Of a DNA stretch of 64,000 nucleotides, positions 16,809 to 26,818 are shown piece after piece. This stretch comes from Agriterribacter humi (GTDB lineage Bacteria > Bacteroidota > Bacteroidia > Chitinophagales > Chitinophagaceae): positions 558,001-622,000 of the forward strand of contig NZ_VOHQ01000001.1 of NCBI RefSeq assembly GCF_009192765.1, read 5' to 3'. The translations under genes and the position numbers were made by a program. The notes beneath the pieces were generated by a model, which did no database searches, was not told the origin of the DNA, and was given only the letters and a program-made list of their open reading frames with translations. Within the stretch, counting starts at the first letter, position 1, and every line of letters starts with the position of its first letter.

Positions 16809-17516
16809 TTATTTTTCATTTTCTGCTGCTTTCATTTTGTTACCATTGCCCCAGGAAATTTCCTTTACCGCAGCATGTGATTGCAGACTCCTGATTATTT
16901 CAGCAAATTCTTTTTCTTCTATTTTATAGAAAGTGATGCGAATGGAATTTTCATTTTTAATTTCATTTAACGAGCTGTGTACGCCGGCTACATGCTTATT
17001 AAAAAGCAGCCCACCCATCATTTCAGCTACATCCGAAGCGTATGTAGTAGTGAACTGGAGGTATCTTTGCTCAAAACGTCCCATTATTTTTTTCTCCAGG
17101 GGCTGCAAAGCCCAGAGTATAAGCAGTGTCATTGCTGTTGTTACACCTGCAGCAAAATACATACCACCACCGGTTGCAAGCCCAATGGCAGCCACCGTCC
17201 ATAATCCCGCCGCGGTAGTTAATCCTTTAATTTCTGTTTGTTTCAGCAGTACTATTGTTCCGGCTCCAATAAAACCGATACCGGTTATAACCTGTGCGGC
17301 AACCCTGGATGGGTCGAGCGATACATTTTCATTCATTAATACATCAGCAAAGCCAAAAGCCGACACCATCATAATAAGAGAAGAACCTACACAAACCATC
17401 ATATGGGTTCGCATTCCGGCAGATGACCATTTCTTTCTTTCTCTTTCTAATCCTACCATTGCGCCAAATAAGGCAGCAACAAGCAATCGGGTTAATATTT
17501 CAGTCCACGAAATCAT
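16809..17516 (-). CDS. MgtC/SapB-family membrane protein
   Basis: 235 residues. The N-terminal half is the MgtC hydrophobic domain, with the hallmark GLERERKKWSSAGMRTHMMV and ITGIGFIGAGTI; the C-terminal about 90 residues form a soluble, ACT-like regulatory domain. MgtC proteins modulate Mg-limitation or acid survival and F-type ATPase in pathogens; in free-living bacteria the role is less clear. It is alone on its strand. No Mg-responsive leader is recognisable. Confidence 0.9.
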   Translation of the reverse strand: MISWTEILTRLLVAALFGAMVGLERERKKWSSAGMRTHMMVCVGSSLIMMVSAFGFADVLMNENVSLDPSRVAAQVITGIGFIGAGTIVLLKQTEIKGLTTAAGLWTVAAIGLATGGGMYFAAGVTTAMTLLILWALQPLEKKIMGRFEQRYLQFTTTYASDVAEMMGGLLFNKHVAGVHSSLNEIKNENSIRITFYKIEEKEFAEIIRSLQSHAAVKEISWGNGNKMKAAENEK

Positions 17517-17960
17517 TATCTGAAATGAATGGTATTATAGCAAAAAACCGTGCCGGGCCTTTTTATGCAAATCGGCCGCTATAAAAATCGGTTGCTTCAA
17601 CCCTGCATCACAGGGCCTACGGATTGATTGAGTTTTTATAAAAAATGTGAGGAAAAAATTCCACAACCTGCTTAAGATATTAAATTAAACTAACAATACA
17701 CAGCTAAATGCAAAACGCGGGAAATACCAGGCAACTAATGGTTGATTTTTTTTATCGGGCTTTTTGTCTTATCATACGGGGTGCAGAGCCATCACCTATA
17801 AGATTAAATGTTTTCACTACCTTTTGCAGGTTGTACCTATCCGCATTAACACCACAACAAATTTCAGAGCGCTGATTATAAGGAGTGAAGGCATGATTAT
17901 TGGCTCATAAAGACAAAACCATGCGGGTGTTTGGCTTAAGCAAAAAATTTATCCTCTAAA
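17517..17960. other. Non-coding divergent region between mgtC-like gene and glucan synthase
   Basis: 444 bp with no credible ORF, no heptad tract and no exact TAnnTTTG box that I can place with confidence. It must hold the promoters of both divergent genes, but I cannot assign them. Confidence 0.5.
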
Positions 17961-20900
17961 ATGAAATTTCAAAATAAAGAAAGGCAAAACAAAGATGTAT
18001 TTTCCGAACTGTTCCCCCAGGCTATTTCGGTGCTAAAAAAAACGATTATCAACCCACTATTTTCTGATAATCTTTTTCAAAAATATGCCAATGAAAAACC
18101 GCCCCTGCGTTCCGAGCTTTTTACCCTGCAGCAAATGGAGCATCATGCCAGGGATTTGGCGGCCAAACATATATTAACCAAAGGCGAGCCTTCAGAAAAA
18201 ATGCTGAAACGATTAGGAGAAAATGAACGCCTCCTGATGGAAATTCACGACCTGCTTACCAAAACAGTTAAGTCTAACATCCGCATTGCTCCGGCCGGTG
18301 AATGGCTTCTGGATAATTTTTATCTTATTGAAGACCAGGTAAACACAGGCAAAAAGCATTTACCCAAAGGATATAGTAAAGGTTTACCCCAACTCGCCAA
18401 TGGAGCATCGGAAGGTTTGCCAAGGGTATATGATATTGTTGTAGAGCTAATTTCGCACAGCGATGGCAGAGTTGATTTCGAAAGCTTATCGGGTTTTATC
18501 AGCGCCTACCAGTCGGTAACCAATCTTCAACTGGGTGAGTTGTGGGCTATTCCTATTATGCTCCGCCTTGCTTTAATTGAAAATTTACGTCGTTTATCAA
18601 CGGAGATAGCATTAGACATACTGCATAAAAACCTGGCCGATTACTGGGCCGACCAGATGCTGGACACCCTTGATAAGGATCCTAAAAACCTGGTGGTGGT
18701 AATAGCCGATATGGCCAGGTCGAAACCACCGGTAGTAGGCGCTTTTGTGGCGGAACTAACCAGGCGGCTCCAGGGCAGGGGTGCATCACTGAGCTTACCG
18801 CTTAGCTGGATTGAACAATTTGTGTCAGACATGTCACTGACCGGCGCCGAACTGGTACACATCGAAAATCAAAAACAGGCTGCCCGCCAGGTTTCTGTAA
18901 GCAACAGCATCAGCAGTCTTCGGTTTTTAAACAGCACCGACTGGCGCAAGTTCGTAGAACAGGAAAGCGCAGTTGAAAAAATATTGAGTGAAGATCCGGA
19001 TGGCATATATGAGAAAATGGATTTCTATACGAGAGATCATTACAGACATGTGGTTGAAAGAATATCCAAATACAGTACCTTGTCCGAAAAGGAAATAGCC
19101 CAAATTGCCATAGACCAGTCCAAATTGAGCCCGGAAGATGGCAGAAAGAAACATGTGGGATATTATCTTGTAGACCGCGGAGTAAGCAAAGTTGAAAAAA
19201 TGGCAAAGGCAAATATGCCTTTTACTACAAAATTACGAAGACATTTCGCTGGGCTGCCTTTGTTTTATTACCTGTTGAGTATCGCCCTGCTTACCTTTTT
19301 GTTTTGCCGCATAATCACTTATAACATCACCCAGAACCTGCAAACCTGGCAATACGGCCTGCTGCTGCTGATTTGCGCTGTTGCCACAAGCCAGCCGGCA
19401 ATAATGTTATTGAACTGGCTCACTACGCTGCTTACACGCCCCGGCCCGTTGCCGAGGATGGATTTTTCTTCAGGAATACCACAGGAGCACAGCACACTTG
19501 TTGTTATACCTACGATGCTTACAAATACCGATGCGGTTGATGAACTGGTTGAAGAGCTGGAAGTGCGCTTTGTGGCTAACCGCGATGACCACCTGCATTT
19601 TGCACTGCTCACCGACTTTAAAGACGCCGGAGCACAAACACTCCCTGAAGATGAGCCGCTGCTTGCATACGCGAAAAATAAAATCATTGAACTCAATGAG
19701 CGATACGGCAGATCCACACCCGATATTTTTATGCTGTTCCATCGCCCACGTAAGTGGAATGAAAAAGAAGAGGTATGGATGGGGCATGAACGAAAGAGAG
19801 GAAAGCTTGAAGAGCTGAATGCCCTGCTGAGGGGTAAAGGCGATGACAACTTTTCATCAATTACAGCCAACAGAAGCCTTTTTGCAGGCATTAAATATAT
19901 TATTACGCTCGACACAGATACCAAACTGCCCAGGGAAGCCGCATGGAAAATGACAGCTACTTTAGCGCACCCGCTTAATAAAGCGGTGTATAGTGATCAT
20001 AAAAAAAGAGTAACAGAAGGTTATACCATTTTACAACCCAGGGTTTCCAACAGTCTTCCCGGACCTACCGGTTCTTTATATGCGCGGATACATGGCAATG
20101 AACCCGGTATTGATCCTTATACACGGATGATTTCTGATGTATACCAGGACCTCTTTGCAGAAGGTTCCTTTATTGGAAAAGGTATTTACGATATAGATAC
20201 TTTTGTGCAATCGCTTAAAGGCAGATTTCCTGAAAACCGGATTCTTAGTCATGACCTGGTTGAAGGCTGCTATGCACGTTCAGGTTTTTTGAGCGATGTG
20301 CAGTTATATGAAGACTACCCACCCAGCTACTATGCCGATATGCAGCGCCGTCACCGCTGGATACGTGGCGACTGGCAGATACTGAGATGGTTGTTTCCGC
20401 TTGTGCCGGCGCCAGACAAAAATTACAGAAAAAACCCGCTGAGCACTTTATCGCACTGGAAAATTTTTGACAATATCCGGCGCAGTCTCGTACCCGCCTG
20501 CCTGCTGCTGTTGCTGTTATACGGATGGCTGTTCACTTCCGGTAGTTTCTGGACTTTTACCGTAGTGAGCATCATTGTTATTCCTTCCATCATAAAATTT
20601 ATATGGGAAGTATTCAACAAGCCAAAGGACATTGGCTTTTATCCTCACCTTTTATTTACGATACACGCTGCAGCAGATAACTTCTTCCGTCACCTGCTTG
20701 ACCTTGTATTTCTTCCTTATGAAGCTTTTATAAATACCCATGCCATTTTGCTCACGGCCTGGCGCATATTCATTTCAAAACGCAAATTACTGCAATGGAA
20801 TCCTTATGGCAATTCAATACGTTCCACTCCAAAAACGCTTGCAGCAAACTATGCCAGCATGTGGATGGTGCCTGCTTTTGCAACAGCAGTGGTACTGTTT

Positions 20901-23900
20901 TTACTGTATAAAGATCTTCCGTCTGTTGCAGTAGATCTTTGCGTGTTAATATTGTGGATGCTTTCTCCCGGCATTGCTTACCTCGTGAGCATGCCCCGCA
21001 GGCCAAAGAAAGCTGCACTTAATGAAGACCAGATCATTTTTCTTCAAAAGCTTTCCCGGAGAATATGGGCTTTCTTTGAAAAATTCGTAAACTATGAAGA
21101 CAACTGGCTTCCCCCTGACAATTATCAAAAAAAGCCCGGGCCAAAAATTGCGCACCGTACATCACCTACCAATATCGGGCTATCACTACTGGCTAATCTT
21201 ACCGCTTTTGATTTTGGCTATTTATCGGCCGGGAGATTAATAGATCGCACTACCCGTACGCTTAATACCGTACAGACATTGGAAAAGTACAGGGGGCATT
21301 TGTATAACTGGTACGACACGATAACACTCTCCTGTTTACAGCCAAGATACATTTCAACCGTAGACAGTGGGAATTTTACAGGACACCTGCTTACCTTAAA
21401 ACAGGGTTTACTCGCGTTAAAAGAAAACAAAATATTTTCTGCCAAAGCCTTTGATGGTCTCCGGGACACAATAGCCATATTGCTCGAAAAAAATGAGCAT
21501 GACAAATTTTTGCCGGAACTAAATAAAGAAATTGAAGCGGTTCAACTCAATCCACCAACATCGCTTCCCCAACTGATGCCATTGCTGGAAGATCTGAAAA
21601 ACAGGTATAATACGATTGCCGCGCAATATGAAAATATCAATGAAGAGTCCGACAGTGAAATCCGGGAATGGGTGGCCCTGTTAGGCGTACAGCTTAATGA
21701 CTTTGCGGGTGATATGGCCACTTTGGCGCCCTGGTTACTGATGCAGCCCCCATCGCCTGCATTTCAGAACATCATTAATGAAATAGATTATATTCCAACG
21801 CTAACACAATTGTGCAGTATACCAACAGAAGTTTTGCCAAAAGTAAAATCGCATTACCAGCAATCCAATACGCCGCAGGAAAACGACTGGTTAGACATGC
21901 TGGTATCCCATATCATTCAATCTGCCAAACGCGCCAAAGAAAGAATACTCGACCTGGATGATCTGGCGAGGCAATGCGATGAGTTCGCAAATGTTGAATA
22001 TGATTTTTTGTACGATAAAGCACAGCATCTGCTCGCTATAGGCTATAACGCCGAAGAACACCGGCGCGATAACAGTTATTACGATTTGCTGGCCTCTGAA
22101 GCAAGACTTGGAAACTTTGTTGCCATAGCCCAGGGAAAATTACCGCAGGAAAGCTGGTTTGCACTGGGGCGGCAACTCACCAGTTTTGGTTCAGCGCCGG
22201 CTTTGCTTTCGTGGAGCGGCTCCATGTTTGAATACCTTATGCCCTTATTGGTGATGCCATCGTATGAAAACACTTTGCTGGATCAAACGCATAAAGCCGT
22301 AGTACAAAAACAAATTGATTACGGCAATAAAAGAGATGTACCCTGGGGTATCTCGGAGTCGGGATATAATATGATAGACGCCCATATGAACTATCAGTAC
22401 AAAGCATTTGGTGTACCCGGAACCGGTTTCAAACGAGGACTGGGAGAAGAACTGGTTATATCTCCCTATTCCTCCATTATGGCTTTAATGGTAATGCCTG
22501 AAGAAGCATGCCACAATCTTCAGCTTATGGCAAAAAAGGAATTTGCCGGTATTTATGGTTTTTATGAAGCGATAGATTATACCCCCTCCCGTTTGCCGAG
22601 AGGGCAGGAACATGTTATCATTCATTCCTTTATGGTACATCACCAGGGGATGGCTTTATTGTCGCTTTCGCATTTGCTGCTTAATCAGCCTATGCAAAAA
22701 CGCTTTACGGCAGATGTGCAGTTCCAGGCAACACTGTTGTTATTACAGGAACGCATACCCCGTGTTACGGCGTTAAGCGCTCCTAATATTCATATTGCAG
22801 ATGCAGCAAGCGAGGTGAGCAAGGAAGATGATGCTTTTATGCGTGTTATCAGCACCCCTCAAACCGCCACTCCCGAAGTACAATTGCTTTCCAACGGAAG
22901 ATACCATGTTATGGTTTCCAATGCGGGGGGAGGCTACAGCAGGTGGAAAAATATTGCTGTAACCCGCTGGCGTGAAGACAGCACCTGCGACAACTGGGGC
23001 AATTTCTGCTTTATAAGAGACCTCGAAAACAATGAGTACTGGTCATCTGCTTACCAGCCCGCATTACAGGGTGGCGATCATTATGAAGCAGTATTTTCGC
23101 AGGGACGCGCTGAATTCCGCCGCCGCGATTTTTCTATTGAAGCGCATACCGAAATAGTGGTATCGCCTGAAGATGATGTGGAACTGAGAAGATTGCATCT
23201 TACCAACCGGTCGCGTAAAAAAAGAATAATTGAAGTAACCAGCTATGCCGAAGTAGTACTGGCGCCGGTGGGGTCGGATGCTGCGCATCCCGCTTTCAGT
23301 AACCTGTTCGTACAAACCGCTTTGCTGGAGCAAAGTCATGCTATTGTATGCACACGCCGTCCGCGTTCGCAGCACGAGCAGCCACCTTCCATGTTTCATT
23401 TAATGAAAGTATATCATGCAACCATACAAAATATAGCCTACGAAACAGACAGAACAAAATTTACCGGCCGAGGCAACACTATTCATCAGCCGTTGGCCAT
23501 GCAACAGGCTGCATCACTTTCTTCTACCCAGGGTTCTGTACTGGATCCTATTGTTTCTATACAATACAGAATAGAAATTGATCCGCAGCAAACCGCCGTA
23601 ATTGATATGATAACCGGCATTGCAGAAACGAAAGAAGACTGTAATGATATGATAGATAAATACCAGGATAAATTCCTGGTAGACCGCGGTTTCGAATTGT
23701 CGTGGACCCATAGCCAGATCGTATTGCGCCAGATCAATGCAACAGAAGCAGATGCACAACTGTATGCAAGATTAGCCAGTGCGGTTATTTATACGGATCC
23801 TGAAATGCGGGGTGCTTCCGACCTGATAGCGCGCAATAACCGCGGGCAATCGAGCCTTTGGAGCCATTCTATTTCAGGCGATCTGCCCATTGTGCTCGTG

Positions 23901-26696
23901 AAGATTGAGAACGCAGGCAATATTGAACTGGTAAAACAAATGATCCAGGCGCATGCTTACTGGCGCTTAAAAGGAATGACTGTTGACCTGGTTATCTGGA
24001 ATGAAGATCATGGCAGTTACAGGCATACACTTCAAAACCAGATCATGTCGCTGGTAGTTCCGCTGGTGGGTGCCCAAATCAATGAAGATCCCGGCGGCGT
24101 TTTTATACGCTCTGCAGATCAGCTCTCCAATGAAGATCACATTCTTTTTCAAACGGTGGCCCGGGTGGTGTTGTCCGACAGATTCGGTTCATTAGAAGAA
24201 CAGATCAACAGGAACATAAAAATAAAAAATGTAATTCCTTATTTTACCCCGGTTAAATTTTATCCTTCAACGCCTACTGCTGTTGCATTACCCGAAGACC
24301 TGCAGTTCTTTAACGGCACCGGTGGTTTTTCGGCAAACGGAAGAGAATATATTATTATAACACAGCCAGGGAAAGTAACCCCTGCCCCATGGTGCAATGT
24401 AATTGCCAATGCTGAATTTGGAACGATCATATCCGAAAGCGGTCAGGCATATACCTGGCTGGAAAATGCACATGAGTTCAGGCTTACCCCGTGGAATAAT
24501 AACCCGGTAAACGACCTGGAAGGAGAATGTTATTACCTGCGTGACGAGGAAAGCGGAAGATTCTGGTCGCCGGCTCCATTGCCTGCAAGAAGCAAAACAC
24601 CGTACATTACCAGGCATGGCTTCGGTTACAGTACGTTTGAGCACAGTGAAGATGGTATCTATTCGAAAATGACCGTGTTTGTTGACCTTGATACCGGTAT
24701 AAAGTTTACTATGCTGAAAATTCATAACCGGTCAGGAAGGCAAAGGAAACTATCTGTTACCGGGTATGTGGAATGGGTGCTGGGAGAGTTTCGCCCGAAA
24801 ACACAAATGCATGTGGTAACCTCCGTTGAAGGCGACATAGGAACCATCTTTGCCCGGAATGCCTACAATACGGAATTCGCCAACCGCGTGGCCTTTTTTG
24901 ATGCCGATGGCATGCCGGATTCCTTTACCTGCGATAGAAAAGAATTTCTTGGCCGCAACGGATCTTCACGCAATCCGGCTGCTATGAATAAAGTGAAACT
25001 TTCAGGAAAGTCAGGTTCTGCGCTCGATCCCTGTGCAGCTATACAAACCAACCTTGATTTAGCCAATGAAGAATCGCATGAAATTATTTTCAAACTGGGA
25101 GCTGCAAAAACGCATGGGGATGCACTGCACATCATTGAACAATTTAAAACCCATGCCAATATTTACCAGGCTTTGGATAAAGTAACCCATTTCTGGCAAC
25201 ACACATTAGGAACCATCCAGGTGGATACGCCCGATGCGGCATTAAACATTCTTGCCAACGGTTGGCTGAACTATCAAACGCTCGCCTCCAGGATATGGGG
25301 CAGAAGTGGCTATTATCAATCGGGCGGGGCATTTGGCTTCAGAGATCAGTTGCAGGATATTTTATCGCTGATGTATGCCAAACCCGATATAGCACGCCAG
25401 CAAATATTATTGAACGCTTCCAGGCAGTTCAGGGAAGGAGATGTACAGCATTGGTGGCATCCGCCTTCGGGAAGAGGGGTGCGCACCACCTGCTCCGATG
25501 ATTTTTTATGGCTGCCTTATGTAGTGGCAAAATACACAGTGCAAACAGGTGATACAGGAATATTGGAAGAACCTGTCGGTTATCTTGAAGGCCGGATGCT
25601 GAACGAGGGAGAAGAATCCTATTACGACCTGCCCTCCCGTTCCAGTCAAACAGCCAGTTTGTATATACATTGTACAAAGGCGATAGAAAGAGCGCTTCGT
25701 TTTGGAGAACATGGATTGCCATTAATAGGATCGGGCGACTGGAATGATGGCATGGATAAAGTGGGGGAAAAAGGAAAGGGGGAAAGCGTATGGCTTGCTT
25801 TTTTCCTGTATGATGTATTAACACGCTTTGGCACAATTGCAACAAACCGAAATGATGCAGCCTTTGAGCAAAAATGTAGTGAACAGGCTGAAACCCTCAG
25901 GAAAAATATTGAAGCAAATGCATGGGACGGACAATGGTATCGCCGTGCTTATTTTGATGACGGTACGCCTTTGGGCTCCTCGCAAAATGAAGAAGCCAGT
26001 ATTGATTCCATTGCTCAAAGCTGGAGCGTATTGTCTAAAGCCGGTGCCCCTCAAAGAATAAACATAGCCATGCAGTCGGCAATTCAACACCTGGTTAAAA
26101 AAGACGCGGGGCTGATCCAGTTGCTGAACCCGCCTTTCGATAAGTCGGACCTTAATCCCGGCTATATCAAGGGATATGTTCCGGGTGTACGTGAAAACGG
26201 CGGGCAATATACACATGCCGCCATATGGCTGGTAATGGCTTTGATGGCTTTAAAACAAAAGGAAGAGGGCTGGGAATTATTACAAATGATTAACCCTGTT
26301 AACAGGGGCAGCAGTGCCGAAACCATTGCAAAATATAAAGTGGAGCCTTATGTAATAGCTGCCGATGTATATTTCGAGCCTTCGCATCTTGGCCGCGGAG
26401 GATGGACATGGTATACCGGCTCTGCAGGGTGGATGTATCAATTGATACTCGAATCGTTTTTGGGTGTACAGCAAAAAGGGGAGCAACTGCATTTTGACCC
26501 CAGCACCCCACCATCATGGTCTTCATTTAACATCCGGTACAAGTATATGGATACTTTATACCATATCGGTATCAGAGCATCCGGGGCTGGCGAACATAAA
26601 ATAACGGTTCAGGTAGATGGGAATACTTCGGAAAATACTTTTCTTCAATTGCAAAACGATGGCCGGGAACATACAGTGGAAGTTGCGATACAGTAG
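17961..26696 (+). CDS. Cyclic beta-1,2-glucan synthase-like protein (NdvB/Cgs type)
   Basis: A 2911-residue membrane protein, close in length to rhizobial and Brucella Cgs (about 2830-2870). Order: soluble N-terminal region; two TM helices (about 432-490); a GT84 glycosyltransferase core with DTDTK near 651 and the RRHRWIRGDWQ motif near 796; four or more TM helices (about 845-1010); a glucoamylase-like segment; and a long C-terminal GH94 phosphorylase-type region with GSGDWNDGMDKVG near 2590. The family makes cyclic beta-1,2-glucans from UDP-glucose and exports or processes them in the periplasm. All modules seem intact. No separate exporter (NdvA) is adjacent. A linear glucan product or a different chain length cannot be excluded. 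Confidence 0.92.
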   Translation: MKFQNKERQNKDVFSELFPQAISVLKKTIINPLFSDNLFQKYANEKPPLRSELFTLQQMEHHARDLAAKHILTKGEPSEKMLKRLGENERLLMEIHDLLTKTVKSNIRIAPAGEWLLDNFYLIEDQVNTGKKHLPKGYSKGLPQLANGASEGLPRVYDIVVELISHSDGRVDFESLSGFISAYQSVTNLQLGELWAIPIMLRLALIENLRRLSTEIALDILHKNLADYWADQMLDTLDKDPKNLVVVIADMARSKPPVVGAFVAELTRRLQGRGASLSLPLSWIEQFVSDMSLTGAELVHIENQKQAARQVSVSNSISSLRFLNSTDWRKFVEQESAVEKILSEDPDGIYEKMDFYTRDHYRHVVERISKYSTLSEKEIAQIAIDQSKLSPEDGRKKHVGYYLVDRGVSKVEKMAKANMPFTTKLRRHFAGLPLFYYLLSIALLTFLFCRIITYNITQNLQTWQYGLLLLICAVATSQPAIMLLNWLTTLLTRPGPLPRMDFSSGIPQEHSTLVVIPTMLTNTDAVDELVEELEVRFVANRDDHLHFALLTDFKDAGAQTLPEDEPLLAYAKNKIIELNERYGRSTPDIFMLFHRPRKWNEKEEVWMGHERKRGKLEELNALLRGKGDDNFSSITANRSLFAGIKYIITLDTDTKLPREAAWKMTATLAHPLNKAVYSDHKKRVTEGYTILQPRVSNSLPGPTGSLYARIHGNEPGIDPYTRMISDVYQDLFAEGSFIGKGIYDIDTFVQSLKGRFPENRILSHDLVEGCYARSGFLSDVQLYEDYPPSYYADMQRRHRWIRGDWQILRWLFPLVPAPDKNYRKNPLSTLSHWKIFDNIRRSLVPACLLLLLLYGWLFTSGSFWTFTVVSIIVIPSIIKFIWEVFNKPKDIGFYPHLLFTIHAAADNFFRHLLDLVFLPYEAFINTHAILLTAWRIFISKRKLLQWNPYGNSIRSTPKTLAANYASMWMVPAFATAVVLFLLYKDLPSVAVDLCVLILWMLSPGIAYLVSMPRRPKKAALNEDQIIFLQKLSRRIWAFFEKFVNYEDNWLPPDNYQKKPGPKIAHRTSPTNIGLSLLANLTAFDFGYLSAGRLIDRTTRTLNTVQTLEKYRGHLYNWYDTITLSCLQPRYISTVDSGNFTGHLLTLKQGLLALKENKIFSAKAFDGLRDTIAILLEKNEHDKFLPELNKEIEAVQLNPPTSLPQLMPLLEDLKNRYNTIAAQYENINEESDSEIREWVALLGVQLNDFAGDMATLAPWLLMQPPSPAFQNIINEIDYIPTLTQLCSIPTEVLPKVKSHYQQSNTPQENDWLDMLVSHIIQSAKRAKERILDLDDLARQCDEFANVEYDFLYDKAQHLLAIGYNAEEHRRDNSYYDLLASEARLGNFVAIAQGKLPQESWFALGRQLTSFGSAPALLSWSGSMFEYLMPLLVMPSYENTLLDQTHKAVVQKQIDYGNKRDVPWGISESGYNMIDAHMNYQYKAFGVPGTGFKRGLGEELVISPYSSIMALMVMPEEACHNLQLMAKKEFAGIYGFYEAIDYTPSRLPRGQEHVIIHSFMVHHQGMALLSLSHLLLNQPMQKRFTADVQFQATLLLLQERIPRVTALSAPNIHIADAASEVSKEDDAFMRVISTPQTATPEVQLLSNGRYHVMVSNAGGGYSRWKNIAVTRWREDSTCDNWGNFCFIRDLENNEYWSSAYQPALQGGDHYEAVFSQGRAEFRRRDFSIEAHTEIVVSPEDDVELRRLHLTNRSRKKRIIEVTSYAEVVLAPVGSDAAHPAFSNLFVQTALLEQSHAIVCTRRPRSQHEQPPSMFHLMKVYHATIQNIAYETDRTKFTGRGNTIHQPLAMQQAASLSSTQGSVLDPIVSIQYRIEIDPQQTAVIDMITGIAETKEDCNDMIDKYQDKFLVDRGFELSWTHSQIVLRQINATEADAQLYARLASAVIYTDPEMRGASDLIARNNRGQSSLWSHSISGDLPIVLVKIENAGNIELVKQMIQAHAYWRLKGMTVDLVIWNEDHGSYRHTLQNQIMSLVVPLVGAQINEDPGGVFIRSADQLSNEDHILFQTVARVVLSDRFGSLEEQINRNIKIKNVIPYFTPVKFYPSTPTAVALPEDLQFFNGTGGFSANGREYIIITQPGKVTPAPWCNVIANAEFGTIISESGQAYTWLENAHEFRLTPWNNNPVNDLEGECYYLRDEESGRFWSPAPLPARSKTPYITRHGFGYSTFEHSEDGIYSKMTVFVDLDTGIKFTMLKIHNRSGRQRKLSVTGYVEWVLGEFRPKTQMHVVTSVEGDIGTIFARNAYNTEFANRVAFFDADGMPDSFTCDRKEFLGRNGSSRNPAAMNKVKLSGKSGSALDPCAAIQTNLDLANEESHEIIFKLGAAKTHGDALHIIEQFKTHANIYQALDKVTHFWQHTLGTIQVDTPDAALNILANGWLNYQTLASRIWGRSGYYQSGGAFGFRDQLQDILSLMYAKPDIARQQILLNASRQFREGDVQHWWHPPSGRGVRTTCSDDFLWLPYVVAKYTVQTGDTGILEEPVGYLEGRMLNEGEESYYDLPSRSSQTASLYIHCTKAIERALRFGEHGLPLIGSGDWNDGMDKVGEKGKGESVWLAFFLYDVLTRFGTIATNRNDAAFEQKCSEQAETLRKNIEANAWDGQWYRRAYFDDGTPLGSSQNEEASIDSIAQSWSVLSKAGAPQRINIAMQSAIQHLVKKDAGLIQLLNPPFDKSDLNPGYIKGYVPGVRENGGQYTHAAIWLVMALMALKQKEEGWELLQMINPVNRGSSAETIAKYKVEPYVIAADVYFEPSHLGRGGWTWYTGSAGWMYQLILESFLGVQQKGEQLHFDPSTPPSWSSFNIRYKYMDTLYHIGIRASGAGEHKITVQVDGNTSENTFLQLQNDGREHTVEVAIQ

Positions 26697-26702
26697 GCTC
26701 GT

Positions 26703-26751
26703 AGGTGCAAGGTGCAAGTTGCAGGGCCGTCCCTGAAACCTGAAACATGAG
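26703..26751. repeat. Heptad tract after the glucan synthase gene
   Basis: Seven contiguous 7-nt units, starting with AGGTGCA AGGTGCA and ending with ACATGAG. The upstream ATG at 26747, in frame with aconitase, is part of the last unit, which is a reason to prefer the aconitase start at 26819. Confidence 0.75.
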
Positions 26752-26818
26752 CACAATGCTTCATCTCAAAAAAATTGCTTACATTAAGCATTCTACAGAA
26801 CAGAATAATTTTAAAATC

